This document shows, piece after piece, positions 22,017-33,100 of a stretch of 64,000 nt of DNA. Both the position numbers and the translations under genes were made by a program. Position 1 is the first letter of the stretch; each line of letters opens with the position of its first letter. The stretch spans positions 623,143-687,142 of the forward strand of contig BCKT01000003.1 in assembly GCA_003116875.1 (NCBI GenBank), in the 5' to 3' direction. Under the pieces are notes generated by a model. The model ran no database searches. It was not told the DNA's origin and saw only the letters and a program-made list of their open reading frames with translations. The DNA comes from Takashimella koratensis (taxonomy: Eukaryota > Basidiomycota > Tremellomycetes > Trichosporonales > Tetragoniomycetaceae).

Positions 22017-22688
22017 CGACCTCATTGGCCGTGCACACCGGCCAGTTGTTCGCCGTTTGTGGCAACATGTCCTACAGATGAGTTCTGAGTTGACTCGGGT
22101 GACTGCCGTGCTTCATTGTAGCAATAACATGGAGTTACCTCGAACCTATGGGCACTGCACCTTTTCAGTCAAGAATCCATCCGGTCAGCCAACTTTCCTG
22201 CTGTGATGCGACCCGCCTCTGTAACAAACTATACTATGTACAATGCAAACCCACCTATTTCCGTTCATCATGTAACCAAAGACCTAAAAAAAGCAGTTGG
22301 CTCCTTCTCAGACGCTCCCTTGGTACTTATGGTAGGGCGCGCGGGAACGTGATCGAATCAAGTCTTTTCTGCGAAGTGCCGGTTCGTCGATCACCGAGAG
22401 GCATGTTCGTTGTTTGGTACCATGTAGATTGCCTGCTCATCTTCCACGAATGCCATGTGTCAGGTATGGCGTCTGAGGACGCCTGAAGCGGTCCCAGCGC
22501 TCCCGAAGTACCTGGGATGCCGAGAGGGGACCGAGCGGGGTGGCGCAGGCCGAGGCCACGGAGAACAATAAAGCCACTGGTAGCGGCAATGCAGCGCTGC
22601 GGCGCACGGGCCCACGAGCGGTTGCGGCCGCGGAGAACAACGGGGATGCATGAACAACGCGCAAGCGGTCGAGGCCGATCTGGTGGAG
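22017..22688. other. Intergenic A2 to A3
   Basis: 672 bp between the A2 upstream palindrome and the A3 stop. Only short frames, with nothing supportable. Confidence 0.4.
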
Positions 22689-24240
22689 TTACATAGCAGC
22701 CTGTAGCGTCGAGAGATGAATCCCCAACCCGTTGAAACCTAACACCATGCGTTGATCCGGACACTCCAGGGGGTAAAGGGTCGTTGGAGCGATGCCTGTA
22801 TCAAATCCTTGAACCGTGGTCGGCGCATCGGGGTCCCCATCGTTGTAGTATGGAGCATTGTGAAAATCGGTCGTCTGTGGAATGAAGCTTGTCCCAAAAT
22901 TGGAGTACGCGGTGGGGAGGATAGGCAAATGGGAGGTACCATGAACGGCAATCGGGGCTCGCAATTGCTGGAGCGGATCCTCGAACGGTTTGGGAACAAA
23001 GTCGATGAGAGTGTTGTCGCTGAAGTTCCCTGGAGACTGGAAGAATCCATCGGGATACTGCGCCGCGGTGCCTTCGGACCCTGCCAGTGACCAAAACCCC
23101 TCTGAACCGCCGGTAGATAAGTCTGGAGATGATCAGAATTTTTTAAAAAATACCTGTGCAGTCTCTGGAAACTCACCAAGCTGGCTCGAAGGGAGAAGTC
23201 CCATTCCATGACCATAGTAGGCTGCATTGGAACCAATCCCTACCGGTGCTTCCTGAGCACCTACGATGGTGTCTGCAGTGAGGTCAGCGCACATATCCAC
23301 AGTGGTACAAGTCACTTGACTCACTGTCAAGCATGTTGCATGACGTCTCCGTGACAGAGGCGGAAAATCGCAGCGGGCAAGCCATGCTTTTCCAAATCTT
23401 CGCGTCATCCACGACCATCTCCCACGTCAATTCAGCTACACGGTATTTCTGTCGCAGCTCTCGAAGCTTGTGGGCGTGGTTAGCGAGTCGGGAGTAGCTG
23501 GGTGTACAACCATTCATACACCGGATGACGTCGCATGTATTACAACGCGCGTACTCGCAACCGATGTCGTCTGAGCAATGGGAAGTTGCCTGTAGCTCGG
23601 GCCGGGAGACATTGAGTGAGGGCTGGAAGGACGCTAGCTTGGAGAAAGCTATTTCCCAGGTTTTCTGTATCTCGCTTTGCCCAGATGTAGTCACTTCCCA
23701 CAGTTCTTGAGCGCGAAGAAAAAGACGATCACTGCTGAAGTTCAATGCGAAAAACCGAGGGGCCTTGAAGTCTCGAGCGTCTTGGAGACTTTTGAGAGTA
23801 GTCGGGGATGGTTCGGTATCGGCGAAAAGGGAAACGACTTGTAAAGACGTTTGCAGTGATCGGAGGTGCCGCTGCATCTGTGCCTCGGTGTGAGCTCTTG
23901 TTCCCGGTCGAAAATCCAGATAGTCTGCCGTGTTCGCCATCATTTGCATCAACTGGGCGTTGTTGGTAAAGATACTTTCGAGAGCCAGTCGGTCGGCAAC
24001 ACTCAGTAACGTGTCATTACACGATCCGCCTTCAGTCTCTACCCGATTTAGATAGGGGTTGACTTCGCCGGTAGCGTTCGAAATCCAAGGCCAATGCGTC
24101 CCAAATCGGCAAGAACGGCATGTCATCTTCAGGCCGTCGGATAACCGGATGATCGTGAACTCAGGAGAGATCTCCGTGGCTTCCCCGGCGGCGTTAGGGG
24201 CGGATGCGATGGGGCGGTACATCGGCAAGTTGTCTTCCAT
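22689..24240 (-). CDS. A3: unrecognised Cys-motif protein, island A family
   Basis: Function unknown. Exons on the minus strand are 24240-23325, 23272-23177 and 23122-22689 (481 aa), all in frame. It has CRSCR at about residue 41 (N-terminal CxxC) and a helical middle with MQRHLRSLQTSLQVVSLF and AQELWEVTTSGQSEIQKTWE. The cluster CNTCDVIRCMNGC (Cys-x2-Cys-x4-Cys-x3-Cys) is followed by a His-containing helix SRLANHAHKLREL. Two introns interrupt only the C-terminal third, which is longer and more polar than in A1 (rich in Asn, Pro and Tyr). The 14-bp element lies 133 bp before the ATG. It is one of two copies that read through without a break. Confidence 0.68.
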
Positions 24241-25464
24241 CTTTCGTAGGCACTTTCGTAGGCACTGATTCCTGGGTTATTCTCGGAGTAGTAAAATGAA
24301 AATGGCAGAGAGAGTATTGTATGGGAGAAGAGGTTGTTGAGGGAAAAAGCCTGACGGCCCTTCATTGTCCCCAGTATATGTGACAGCGAGGGTTCAAGTG
24401 TCTTTCGGTGTCCGCTCAGTCCAAACTGGGCAATGAAAGGTAAAAGTGGCTCCAGTGCTTTCCAGGAGAATCCGTCTTTTGTCTTCGTAGAGACGTTCTC
24501 GTCTGGCTTGTTTGGCTTTGGGGAGGAAGAACTCAGACTATACCCCACGCGCGGACACCCTGAGATCGACGCCACTTCTCATGTCGTGATGAAAGGTGAG
24601 AGCGGTTCATGCCTCTGACGACCTTGGACTTTCCTTTGTGTCCTGCAAAGACCTTTTTCTACAATAGGCGCAAACGCCGTTGGTGGCTGTTGGAGCTGGA
24701 CGTGCACCGGGAGGCATGACGTTTTGTAAAATGACACTTCCTTGTCAAGATACTGGTGACTTGAGGAGGCTGAGTCAGAAGCCAGCTGACCTAATCAAAG
24801 GTAAGGGAAAGAAGAGAGGGTGGAGAGTACGAGAGTAGGGAGATGTAAGGGTGACATGAAGATGGTGCGAGGCTCGAGGTGGAGTCAAGACTTTCTGCCA
24901 CAGTACTTATTGTACTCCGACGACAAAAGGTGACTTTATAGTTGGTGAGTGGAATAACACAGTGAACCACGAGAGCAAAACCCCAGGGTTTAGTAGAGGA
25001 GAAAGTAAGGTCGATGCAAATCACCAGAGGAAGAGGGTGATAGTGAGCGCATCTGCGGGGCTTCGACATGGTGGCATGAAACCATTAGGACATGACAGGT
25101 TCCCCACCTTTCAGATGGACCTTCGCTGGACTGTGGGGTTCGTCGCTTTTGGGTAGCGGTGTGACTTTATGTGGCGAGATGGCCCTGTGTCTGCTTTGAA
25201 GATCTTCTCAGAAAGAAACTAGAAGTTGTCATGCACAGGAATCATCGTTGACGGTACCCAAATTTCTCGATCCAAAGCGAAACAACGTACAATATTGGAC
25301 AAACAATCTCTGCAATCCCACAGCACTTTGTCTTCTTCCCTGTTCTTTGTTCGCTGCTCTTCACTACTTCCTCCAGCCCATTCATTCCATCAACTCATGC
25401 CTGCATGGACTTCCGAAGTACCCTCGATAGCGCCACTCAAGGGCCGGATGGGTTCGAGGTGAAC
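24241..25464. other. Intergenic A3 to A4
   Basis: 1.2 kb. Near A3 it holds the 14-bp element and TGAAAGG at 24434 and 24590. The remainder up to the A4 stop shows only short frames and no recognisable feature. Confidence 0.4.
24373..24386 (-). promoter_or_regulatory. Shared 14-bp element upstream of A3
   Basis: Identical AGTATATGTGACAG, 133 bp before the A3 ATG. It is followed by GCGA, as in the A4 copy. Confidence 0.7.
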
Positions 25465-26713
25465 TCATTCAAGTAATCTCGGATCGATGTTGTAGTTCTC
25501 CGGGTTAACGCTGCTTCCCTCGAGAGTACCGTTGTCTGTAAACCAAGTGTCGTCGTTGAGGTGGAGCGGAAGGATCTCGTTGTCGTGTCCTCGGTGGAGA
25601 AATTCGTTCGCCATGTCGCCGACTGAAACGTTCGTTTCGTAAGGCGGGCCAGGCTCGAGCGGCGCGCCATCTTCCATCGAGGTGCCGAACTTGGTAGTAT
25701 CGGGTACAGCTTGCCAATTTTGCGGCTTGCATTTTACACCTTTGCAGCAAGAATTCCGGGCAAGAGACGACAGGCGAGCACTCATGGGGACCTTCAATTC
25801 GGTCGGAGGGACATCCTCTGATGTGATCGGCAAAGGTGATGAGCAAGGTGTCCTGGTGAAGTGGACAGCCCTTCAAGCAGGGCCATGTCCGGCACGTGTG
25901 GCAGCCGCGAATGGAACAAAACTGATCCCTCGGGTCGACGAACTCGCTGAGCCTCTTTTGGAGGATTGAAAGAGTAGAGTTGGTCCTTTGGATGTAACGA
26001 ACACTTGCCTCCTCCAAGTTCACAATCTTTTCCCACACTCCCAGCCCCTTGGTGACGGCGTCGTCGATTGAGGCGTCGGTTGTAACGTCAGTCTGCCGAA
26101 AGTCTTCGAATTCAGTACGCAAACGTTGGCATAGAGGTTCAAATCCAGTGACAATTTGCTCTGCAGACTTTGTCACCCAGAGAGCTGTCGTCACTTGCAG
26201 AGAGCGGCCAAGGGAAAGGGCGTGGGAGTAAAGCGAATCGAGTGTTGTTCGTATCGTTCTGTCCTTTGACAAAAGAAAGGCTCTCAGAGACTGTTTGTCG
26301 GCAAACACGCTTCGAAGGCGTTCCATTTCTTCCTTGGTGAGCCGGAGATGTGAAGAGAACGTGGCATTCGAAGGAATTTCAAGGCCATCACGACAGTTTT
26401 CGCATTGATATTCCAAGAGGTGTGGCTCAGAGGATGACCTGTTCTGAGTCACTGGTGGAGAGGGTTCAGTGCCTTGGCGACCACTTGATGGACCGGCGAG
26501 CGAGACGATTGTTCCTTGAAGGCGCGCGGAATCGGTTAATTGGGAACATTGAGCGGATTGAACGGATTGAGCGGATTGAGTGAGCTGAGTGGTTTCAATG
26601 ACATTGAGACGCGGGACCCAGAATCGGATGGCTGTATCATCAGGTGTAGGGGCGAGGCACTCGAGTGTCGAATGCCTGTGTTGGGGTGGTTGGCTCATCG
26701 TGGTTTCGGGCAT
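25465..26713 (-). pseudogene. A4: island A family member with a frame break near the C-terminus
   Basis: Function unknown. From the ATG at 26713 the frame codes for a Gln/Ser-rich N-terminus, CENCR (CxxC), LTKEEMERLRSVFADKQSL, a long helical part with GVWEKIVNLEEA, then GCHTCRTWPCLKGC (Cys-x2-Cys-x4-Cys-x3-Cys) and LLITFADH. Beyond about 25835 that frame turns Arg/Pro-rich and runs on to 25505. The frame shifted by +1 instead gives SEDVPPTELKVPM and an acidic aromatic end with DDTWFTDNG, ending at 25465, much like the ends of A1 and A2. The family reading therefore needs a one-base shift. I found no usable splice pair there. The 14-bp element lies 139 bp upstream. Confidence 0.55.
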
Positions 26714-27149
26714 AGTGTCGCGAATGTCGGTCGATCAGGAAGTGGTGGTCCGTGAGGTGTTGTCGCTGAGGGTGTTGCGGTAATCGCGTATTGTAGAGCG
26801 TAACAAAAGGGAGAAAGAGGGGAAAAACGGCAATTTGCCTGGGGCACCCTCAGTATATGTGACAGCGCGACCGCAAGACTTGTGCATGTCTGCTCCACTC
26901 CAACAGGGCCCACCTTTCAAGCGCCTTCTGTACACCGACTGGCCCTTTGTATTTATAATCCGCCACGACCAGCTTTCCTACTGCCACAGGAGCGTGCAAG
27001 CTCCTCACCGATACAATACTTGTCAGGTGTCACTAGATCTCAACATTCCAGCAAGGGCTCCTCCTTCTCCTGGTCTACACCTACTCCTACGGTTTCCGCT
27101 CTCCTCATCCATCAACTCCTTAATTCCGACCCTTTCCTCGTCTCCTGCG
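26714..27149. other. Intergenic A4 to TAF4
   Basis: 436 bp. It holds the A4 14-bp element, CCTTTCA at 26913-26919 and the TAF4 3' UTR. No other feature was seen. Confidence 0.45.
26852..26865 (-). promoter_or_regulatory. Shared 14-bp element upstream of A4
   Basis: Identical AGTATATGTGACAG followed by GCG, 139 bp before the A4 ATG. Fourth copy in the window. Confidence 0.7.
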
Positions 27150-29437
27150 TTATGCGCTCCAAGGCCCACCCCATCTGCTCCAAACCTTTGTGACCACATC
27201 GTCTGCTGACCCTGCACCTCGTCCTCCTCCTTCCCTTTCGAGCGCAAACAACAAATCGACCGTCGTGAGCGCCGCGTCATCACGGACCGTCTTGCCGGCA
27301 GCATCGACCTTGACGTTGTGCCTTGAAGGTAGCGGAGTCGGGCGTGGTTTGGGTTTGACATGCACGAGCGGCCGAGGATCGCTTTCCCCACTTGGAGCGG
27401 TCCCGTTAACCATTCCCTCGGTTGCTCCTGGCCCCGCACCCTCCATTGGTTCTCCAACAGCATCCGCATCGCCCTCCTCCCCCCCACCTTGCCCCTTCTT
27501 GCGCTTCCCAGACAACAAACTTGGAACTTGGGGTTTAAACGCCCCTGTCTCCCAGTTGTATCGCTTTCGACCCGTCGACGCCATCGCTACCGCGTTCGTC
27601 ATCTTGTGCTGCACCTCAGCAGACACTTGGCTACCCGCTTTCCGACCCTGCTTGGACCCTCCCGCCCCTCCGCTCTTGCGAGGTGGAGCAGCCCCGAACA
27701 TCGGTTTCGCGGAGAATGTGATCTCTTTCGCGGGTCGAGAGGCGGCACCGGAACCTGAACTCGAACCAGCACCGCCGGAATCGGGCTTTGATGATGCTCC
27801 TGGAGAATCGGCAGAGTCGGCAGCACCGGCACCAGCAGGAGTCGTTGGCGGTGCGCTTCCTTCCCGATCGCCTGACGCCGGTCCCGACGCCGAAGGAGAG
27901 CTCGCACCTTCACCTCCACCATCTGTGCCTAGCCCACCACCGCCCGCTGCGCTTGCCGCCGCCTGGATCCGCGCCATCTCCGTCTCACGCGCGTTCCTCT
28001 CCGTTCGTGCTACTCGATGTGCTTTGTTGTCTTCTCGGTTCATCTCGGCCAGTTTGGACAGGACCATCGCGGGGCTACTCCGGATTACGTGGTTCCAAAG
28101 CGCCTTCCCTTGCTTCTCCTTGCTCTTCTTGCTCGGTTTTGCCGTACTCCCGGCTACTGGCTCATCGTCCGCGCCGATCTCCTGCTTCACTTTCACAGTC
28201 GAGCTCGAAGCACCGACCGAGGTGTTGATAAGCGGCGCTTTTCGAGCATGGGACGACCCTACGCGGTGGTCGTGTGCGCGAACGGCCGACGCGATGACGC
28301 TCCTCATTCGCATCTCCGCTGCCAGAGCAAGGTATTGCGCCGCCTCATCATCGACCACCAACGAGTGCCCTCGTTTCCGAGCTGCTAATGCTAGCCGATC
28401 ACGCAGGAAATTAGGCGCGAACAAATCGGTGTGTTTCCCCCTGCCGCCTGAAGTTGACCCTGCACTCGAACCAGGCATCCGCACCGCGGTCGATGGGCCC
28501 ACTCGCGTACTATTCGCCCTCCGCGCCGCTTCTTCCTCTGCCTACATTGGATCAGTGATTTGGCAATGAATGATAAAGAAAAACGATAGAGTGGATGACG
28601 GAAGACAAGGCTTACTCGAAGGTCGATACCCGTGCCTTTCGCCATGGGAGGCAAAGGCCGTCGGTCCGGAGACCCTTGCGCCCCCGCCCCCGCCCCGCCA
28701 GATTCAGGTGATGTGACACGGTACACTAGAGAAAAGGTAGTCAGCAATCTCTTCAAAGATATGTAGAGCTGGAGATGGGCAAGAGAGTAATTGCACAAGT
28801 CAAGGTAGATGTACAACACTCACCATTGCCGTTCGACTGCTCTTCAACCTTCAGAGCCTTGTTTGGAGCCGCTGGTCGTTCTGGCGACAGCACTCGCTTC
28901 CCTATACCCTTTCAGCATCCGTATTGAAAGAGTTGTACGCTCCTCAACCCAATCGGGCGAAACAAGGTTTGGCTTGCACGCCTTTTGACCACTTCTCCAT
29001 GTCCGTTCGCCACCAAGCCCCTCTCTCCTATCATCGTCGTTCACCCGACCAACCACGCCCCATCCTTTTCAAGAAGGCGGGAAACCTCGCCAAACACACT
29101 CACCATTCTGATTTACAGCCATAGGTCTTGGCCCTGGACTTGAACCATTACTACTTGGCAACGAGATTGCCTGGAGCGAAATCCCTGCTGGCTGCCCAAC
29201 TCCTGCAGCCCCACTTATCGCCCCTTGTCCTGCTGCTCCCGCTGCCTTCAACTTGGCCTGATACATGAGCTGCTGCGCGAGATGGTTGTTCGATGTGCCT
29301 GCCATTGCCGAGGGTGTGAGGAGGGGTGCTGCGGCGTTTGCCTGGGCGATGGAACCGGGCGGCAAAGAGAGGCCACCGCGAGCCGGTTGGGGCTGGGACG
29401 GGGAAGGGAGGGAGAAAGTCGAGGTGGGGTTGCTCAT
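27150..29437 (-). CDS. TAF4: TFIID subunit TAF4, C-terminal-domain protein
   Basis: TAF4 pairs with TAF12 through a histone-like fold in the core of TFIID. Exons on the minus strand are 29437-29104, 28841-28824, 28725-28616 and 28541-27150 (617 aa, in frame). The N-terminal part is Gly/Ala/Pro-rich. The TAF4 domain starts in exon 4 with DLFAPNFLRDRL and DDEAAQYLALAAEMRMRSVI. It continues through a charged helix (ALWNHVIRSSPAMVLSKLAEMNREDNKAHRV region) and ends with the conserved LTTVDLLFALERE motif close to the C-terminus. Gly/Ser/Lys-rich disorder separates the two ends of the domain. Exon 2 is an 18-nt micro-exon (EQSNGN) and is needed to avoid a stop. A long antisense frame over exon 4 is a GC-rich shadow. 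ISWI is divergent, 678 bp away. Confidence 0.87.
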
Positions 29438-30115
29438 GGCTGTGAGATTGCCGTGGACGCCGACTCTCGCCTTTTCAGTGTCGCCGCCAGACGGAGAGAC
29501 GGGATGAGGGGTGGGTATAGGATGAGGATGAGGATGAGGATGAGAGATGAGGACGAGCGAGGAAGAGGATGGACAGGTAGGGACAGCAACAACTCGATTG
29601 GCACACGACGAATCAGGCTCGGGGTGGGAGCTGGCCCTTACATAGGCATGCAAACGTGTCGACCCATGTTTGATAGGCGCGCTGAGAGCCCACCGCGTCG
29701 CGAGATGAGATGTTTTGCTGCAGTCTCGTTGTTTTCGTCAATCCACATCTACCTGCTCATCTCTCCGTCCTCGACCTCATCACCAACCCACCCCTGCTCC
29801 CCATCCCGGACCCCCTTCCTCGCCACCACTCATACCACACTCACCCCAGCGTACTCGACCAGGACTCGCTGCCACCTATGGTGAGAGCTCCCATCCTACC
29901 CCCACCCACCCCTCCACCTTTGCCATCGCCCCCCGCCTCATCCCTTGCCCTCAACTATCACTGACCTGTCTTACCATTCAAATCTACCTCGCCTCGGCCC
30001 AAAAACCTATCCTCAACAATTACCCCGTCATCTATCCATCCATCCTCACCTTCCTATACTCACCCATCCCACTTTACTGGTGACCCCATCCACCTTCCTC
30101 ACCTCCGCCACGTCC
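29438..30115. promoter_or_regulatory. Divergent promoter TAF4 / ISWI
   Basis: 678 bp between start codons. It contains a GATGAG hexamer tract at about 29521-29546 and a long C/A-rich stretch towards ISWI. No specific factor site is assigned. Confidence 0.45.
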
Positions 30116-33100
30116 ATGCCTGTGCACCAAAAATCAAAACAGAATCCCCTCCTTGCCGCTGCTAACGCGGGCTCTCGAGATGGGTCGGGCGCGGATGACG
30201 ACAAGTATTCCGATTACGTGCCCAACAGCAGAGATCTCTCATTGTCGCGCGCAGTGAGTGGTATCCCAGCTTCCTCACCTCCTTTGCTCTAGCTCTTTGT
30301 CTTTCGTGCAAGCCCCACCTCAGCCGCATGCTGACGCCATACTCTACCAAAGGCATCCGCAAACGGATCGGAGGAGCCTCAGCGTCACATCAATACCGCG
30401 CCGCACACGCCCGAGGAGGAAGACGAGGCTGATGATGATGAAGAAGTTGGCGAGGACGAGTTGCTAGACGAGGACGCGCTCCTTGGTGACGGTAGCGTGA
30501 GTTTGATTTTGCTTGCTGCCATCTTGTCATTCCTGCGTACATCACGCTGACGCGGCGACGCGATGATTCCTCCTCAACAGACTAAGATGACACCATCCGC
30601 CAAGCGACGCGCCGATGCGGCATCGGCCCGGAAAGCTGAGCTTGCCGAACGCCGAGCGCAGATCGACGACATTGGCAGGAAGCGCGGCGCTGTTGAGCAA
30701 GCCAAGGTGAGGCTTTACGTAGTGTCAAATCAGACGAGTCGAAGGAGATTCTAACGATTGTATACCTGGGCAGGTTGCCGACTCGATGAAGCGATTCAAC
30801 TACCTCCTTGGTCAGACCGAGCTGTTCCAGCACTTCATCGACCTCAAAGTAGGTGTCGTTAGCTGGACAAGAATGACAAGGTCAATGTGGCCAGTATGGG
30901 CATGACGCTGATCCGGTCATCGACAGAAAAGCCGCGAGCCAGAATTCGCGAAAATGCTCGACGAGCAATTGGCTAAATCCGCTGGAAAGGGCAAGAAGAA
31001 GGCCGAGTATGTTTTTGACCATGGGCTAGCGGCGATGTGGCAGTTGCGATTGAAGCTGACAACTCTTTCCAAAGGGACAACCGACACCGCAAGTCGGAGA
31101 AAGAGGAGGACGAGGAGCTTTTGAATGATGAAGAGGCCGACGATGAGCCGTTTGTCTTCGAGGAAAGCCCACCTTGTAAGTGTCTTGTCGCTACAGCCGC
31201 GGTACTCCGCTGACTTTCTGTAGACGTCAAGGGAGGCAAGATGAGGGACTACCAAGTCCAGGGATTGAACTGGATGGCCTCACTGCACCACAACGGTATC
31301 AACGGTATCTTGGCAGATGAAATGGTTAGTCTGTGCTAGGAGGTTTTGGAGTCAGCTGCGAGCACGACTAACAAGCTTGCAGGGTCTCGGCAAGACGCTC
31401 CAAACAGTGTCATTCATTGGATACCTCAAATTCCACCTTGGTATTCCCGGTCCTCATCTGATTGCGGTTCCCAAGTCCACTCTCGACAACTGGTCGCGAG
31501 AGGTCAACAAATGGGTTCCTGGCTTCAAGACGCTCGTTTTGCAGGGGACCAAAGAGGAGCGAGTGAGTTGAAATGCGAGGAAGAGCAATGACAAGAGTAA
31601 TGCTGACAACTCTTCCAGGCCGAGATGATCAAGACTCGTATCCTCACTCAGGACTTTGACGTTCTTATCACCTCGTACGAGATGTGTCTCCGTGAGAAAT
31701 CGACACTCCGCAAGTTCAGCTGGGAGTACATCATCATCGACGAAGCGCACCGAATCAAGAACGTCGATTCGTTACTCAGTCAGATCATCCGTACTTTCGT
31801 CAGTCGAGGAAGGCTTTTGATCACCGGTACCCCGCTCCAGAACAACCTCCAGGAGCTGTGGGCACTGCTTAACTTTATTTTGCCCGATGTCTTCTCGTCC
31901 AGGTGAGCCCGAGCTGTGATCTTTTTCTCACACGGATACAAAACTCAATGCTAACACCATTTCTTTAACAGCGAGGACTTTGACGAGTGGTTCAAGTCCA
32001 AGGGTGACGACGAGCCCGATCAGGTCGTCAAGCAGCTCCACAAAGTTCTCCGACCTTTCTTGCTCCGTCGTGTCAAGGCCGACGTGGAGCACTCGCTTCT
32101 CCCCAAAAAGGAGATCAACCTCTACGTCGGTATGACCGACATGCAGCGAAAGTGGTACCGAATGCTCCTGGAGAAGGACATTGACGCTGTCAACGGTGCG
32201 TGATACTCTCGCTGGAGATATTTGACGAGTGCTAATTCCGCATCAGGTGCCTCTGGGAAGAAGGAAGGCAAGACTCGTCTGCTCAACATCGTCATGCAGC
32301 TCAGGAAGTGCTGCAACCACCCATACCGTCAGTTTGACCGATCGAAAACTGGTGGGCTGAAGCTGACTTGAGAAACAGTTTTCGATGGTGCCGAGCCCGG
32401 ACCGCCATTCACTACCGACGAGCACATCATCGACAACGCGGGTAAAATGATCATCCTCGACAAACTCCTAAAGTCGATGAAGGCGAAAGGATCCCGAGTT
32501 TTGATCTTCTCGCAGATGTCTCGTGTTCTCGACATTCTCGAGGACTACTGCCAGTTCCGTGGTCACCGTGAGTAGTGGATCAGCACCCTTTACATGCAAG
32601 AAAGCTGGCTGATCTGAGGATTTCACTTCTTTTCTTGTTCAGAGTACTGCCGTATCGACGGAAACACGGCTCACGAGGACCGTGTTGCCTCGATTGACGA
32701 CTATAACGCGCCCGGGAGCGAGAAATTCATCTTCTTGCTCACTACCCGTGCTGGCGGTCTCGGTATCAATCTTGTCACCGCAGACATTGTTGTCCTCTTT
32801 GACAGCGACTGGTGAGTCTTGACTCTGAGCTACCAGGAAAGCGAACCTAGCTCATCCGAAATACAGGAACCCGCAAGCCGATTTGCAGGCGATGGACCGA
32901 GCGCACCGAATCGGTCAGACCAAGCAGGTCTACGTGTTCCGCTTCATCACTCAGGTGAGTTTTGCACGCTGAAGAGTCTCCTTCTTTGGTTCAGCGCTGA
33001 TGACGTCTTCAGGACGCGGTCGAGGAGCGTATTCTTGAGCGAGCAACGCAAAAACTCAAGCTTGACCAGCTCGTCATCCAAGAAGGTCGCGCGCAGCAGA

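Noticed and set aside
16846..26713. Island A as transposase or retroelement copies
   Set aside because: There are no terminal repeats around the units and no DDE, RT or integrase motifs. Each copy has a promoter-like element at a constant distance, which fits tandem gene duplication.
20717..26713. Programmed +1 frameshifting as the explanation for A2 and A4
   Set aside because: The two shift sites share no slippery sequence that I can see, and A1 and A3 do without. Kept only as one of several options.
27190..28569. 459-codon plus-strand open frame
   Set aside because: It is antisense to TAF4 exon 4, whose minus reading has the TAF4 motifs. The plus reading is Ala/Pro/Ser-rich, a usual GC-rich shadow.
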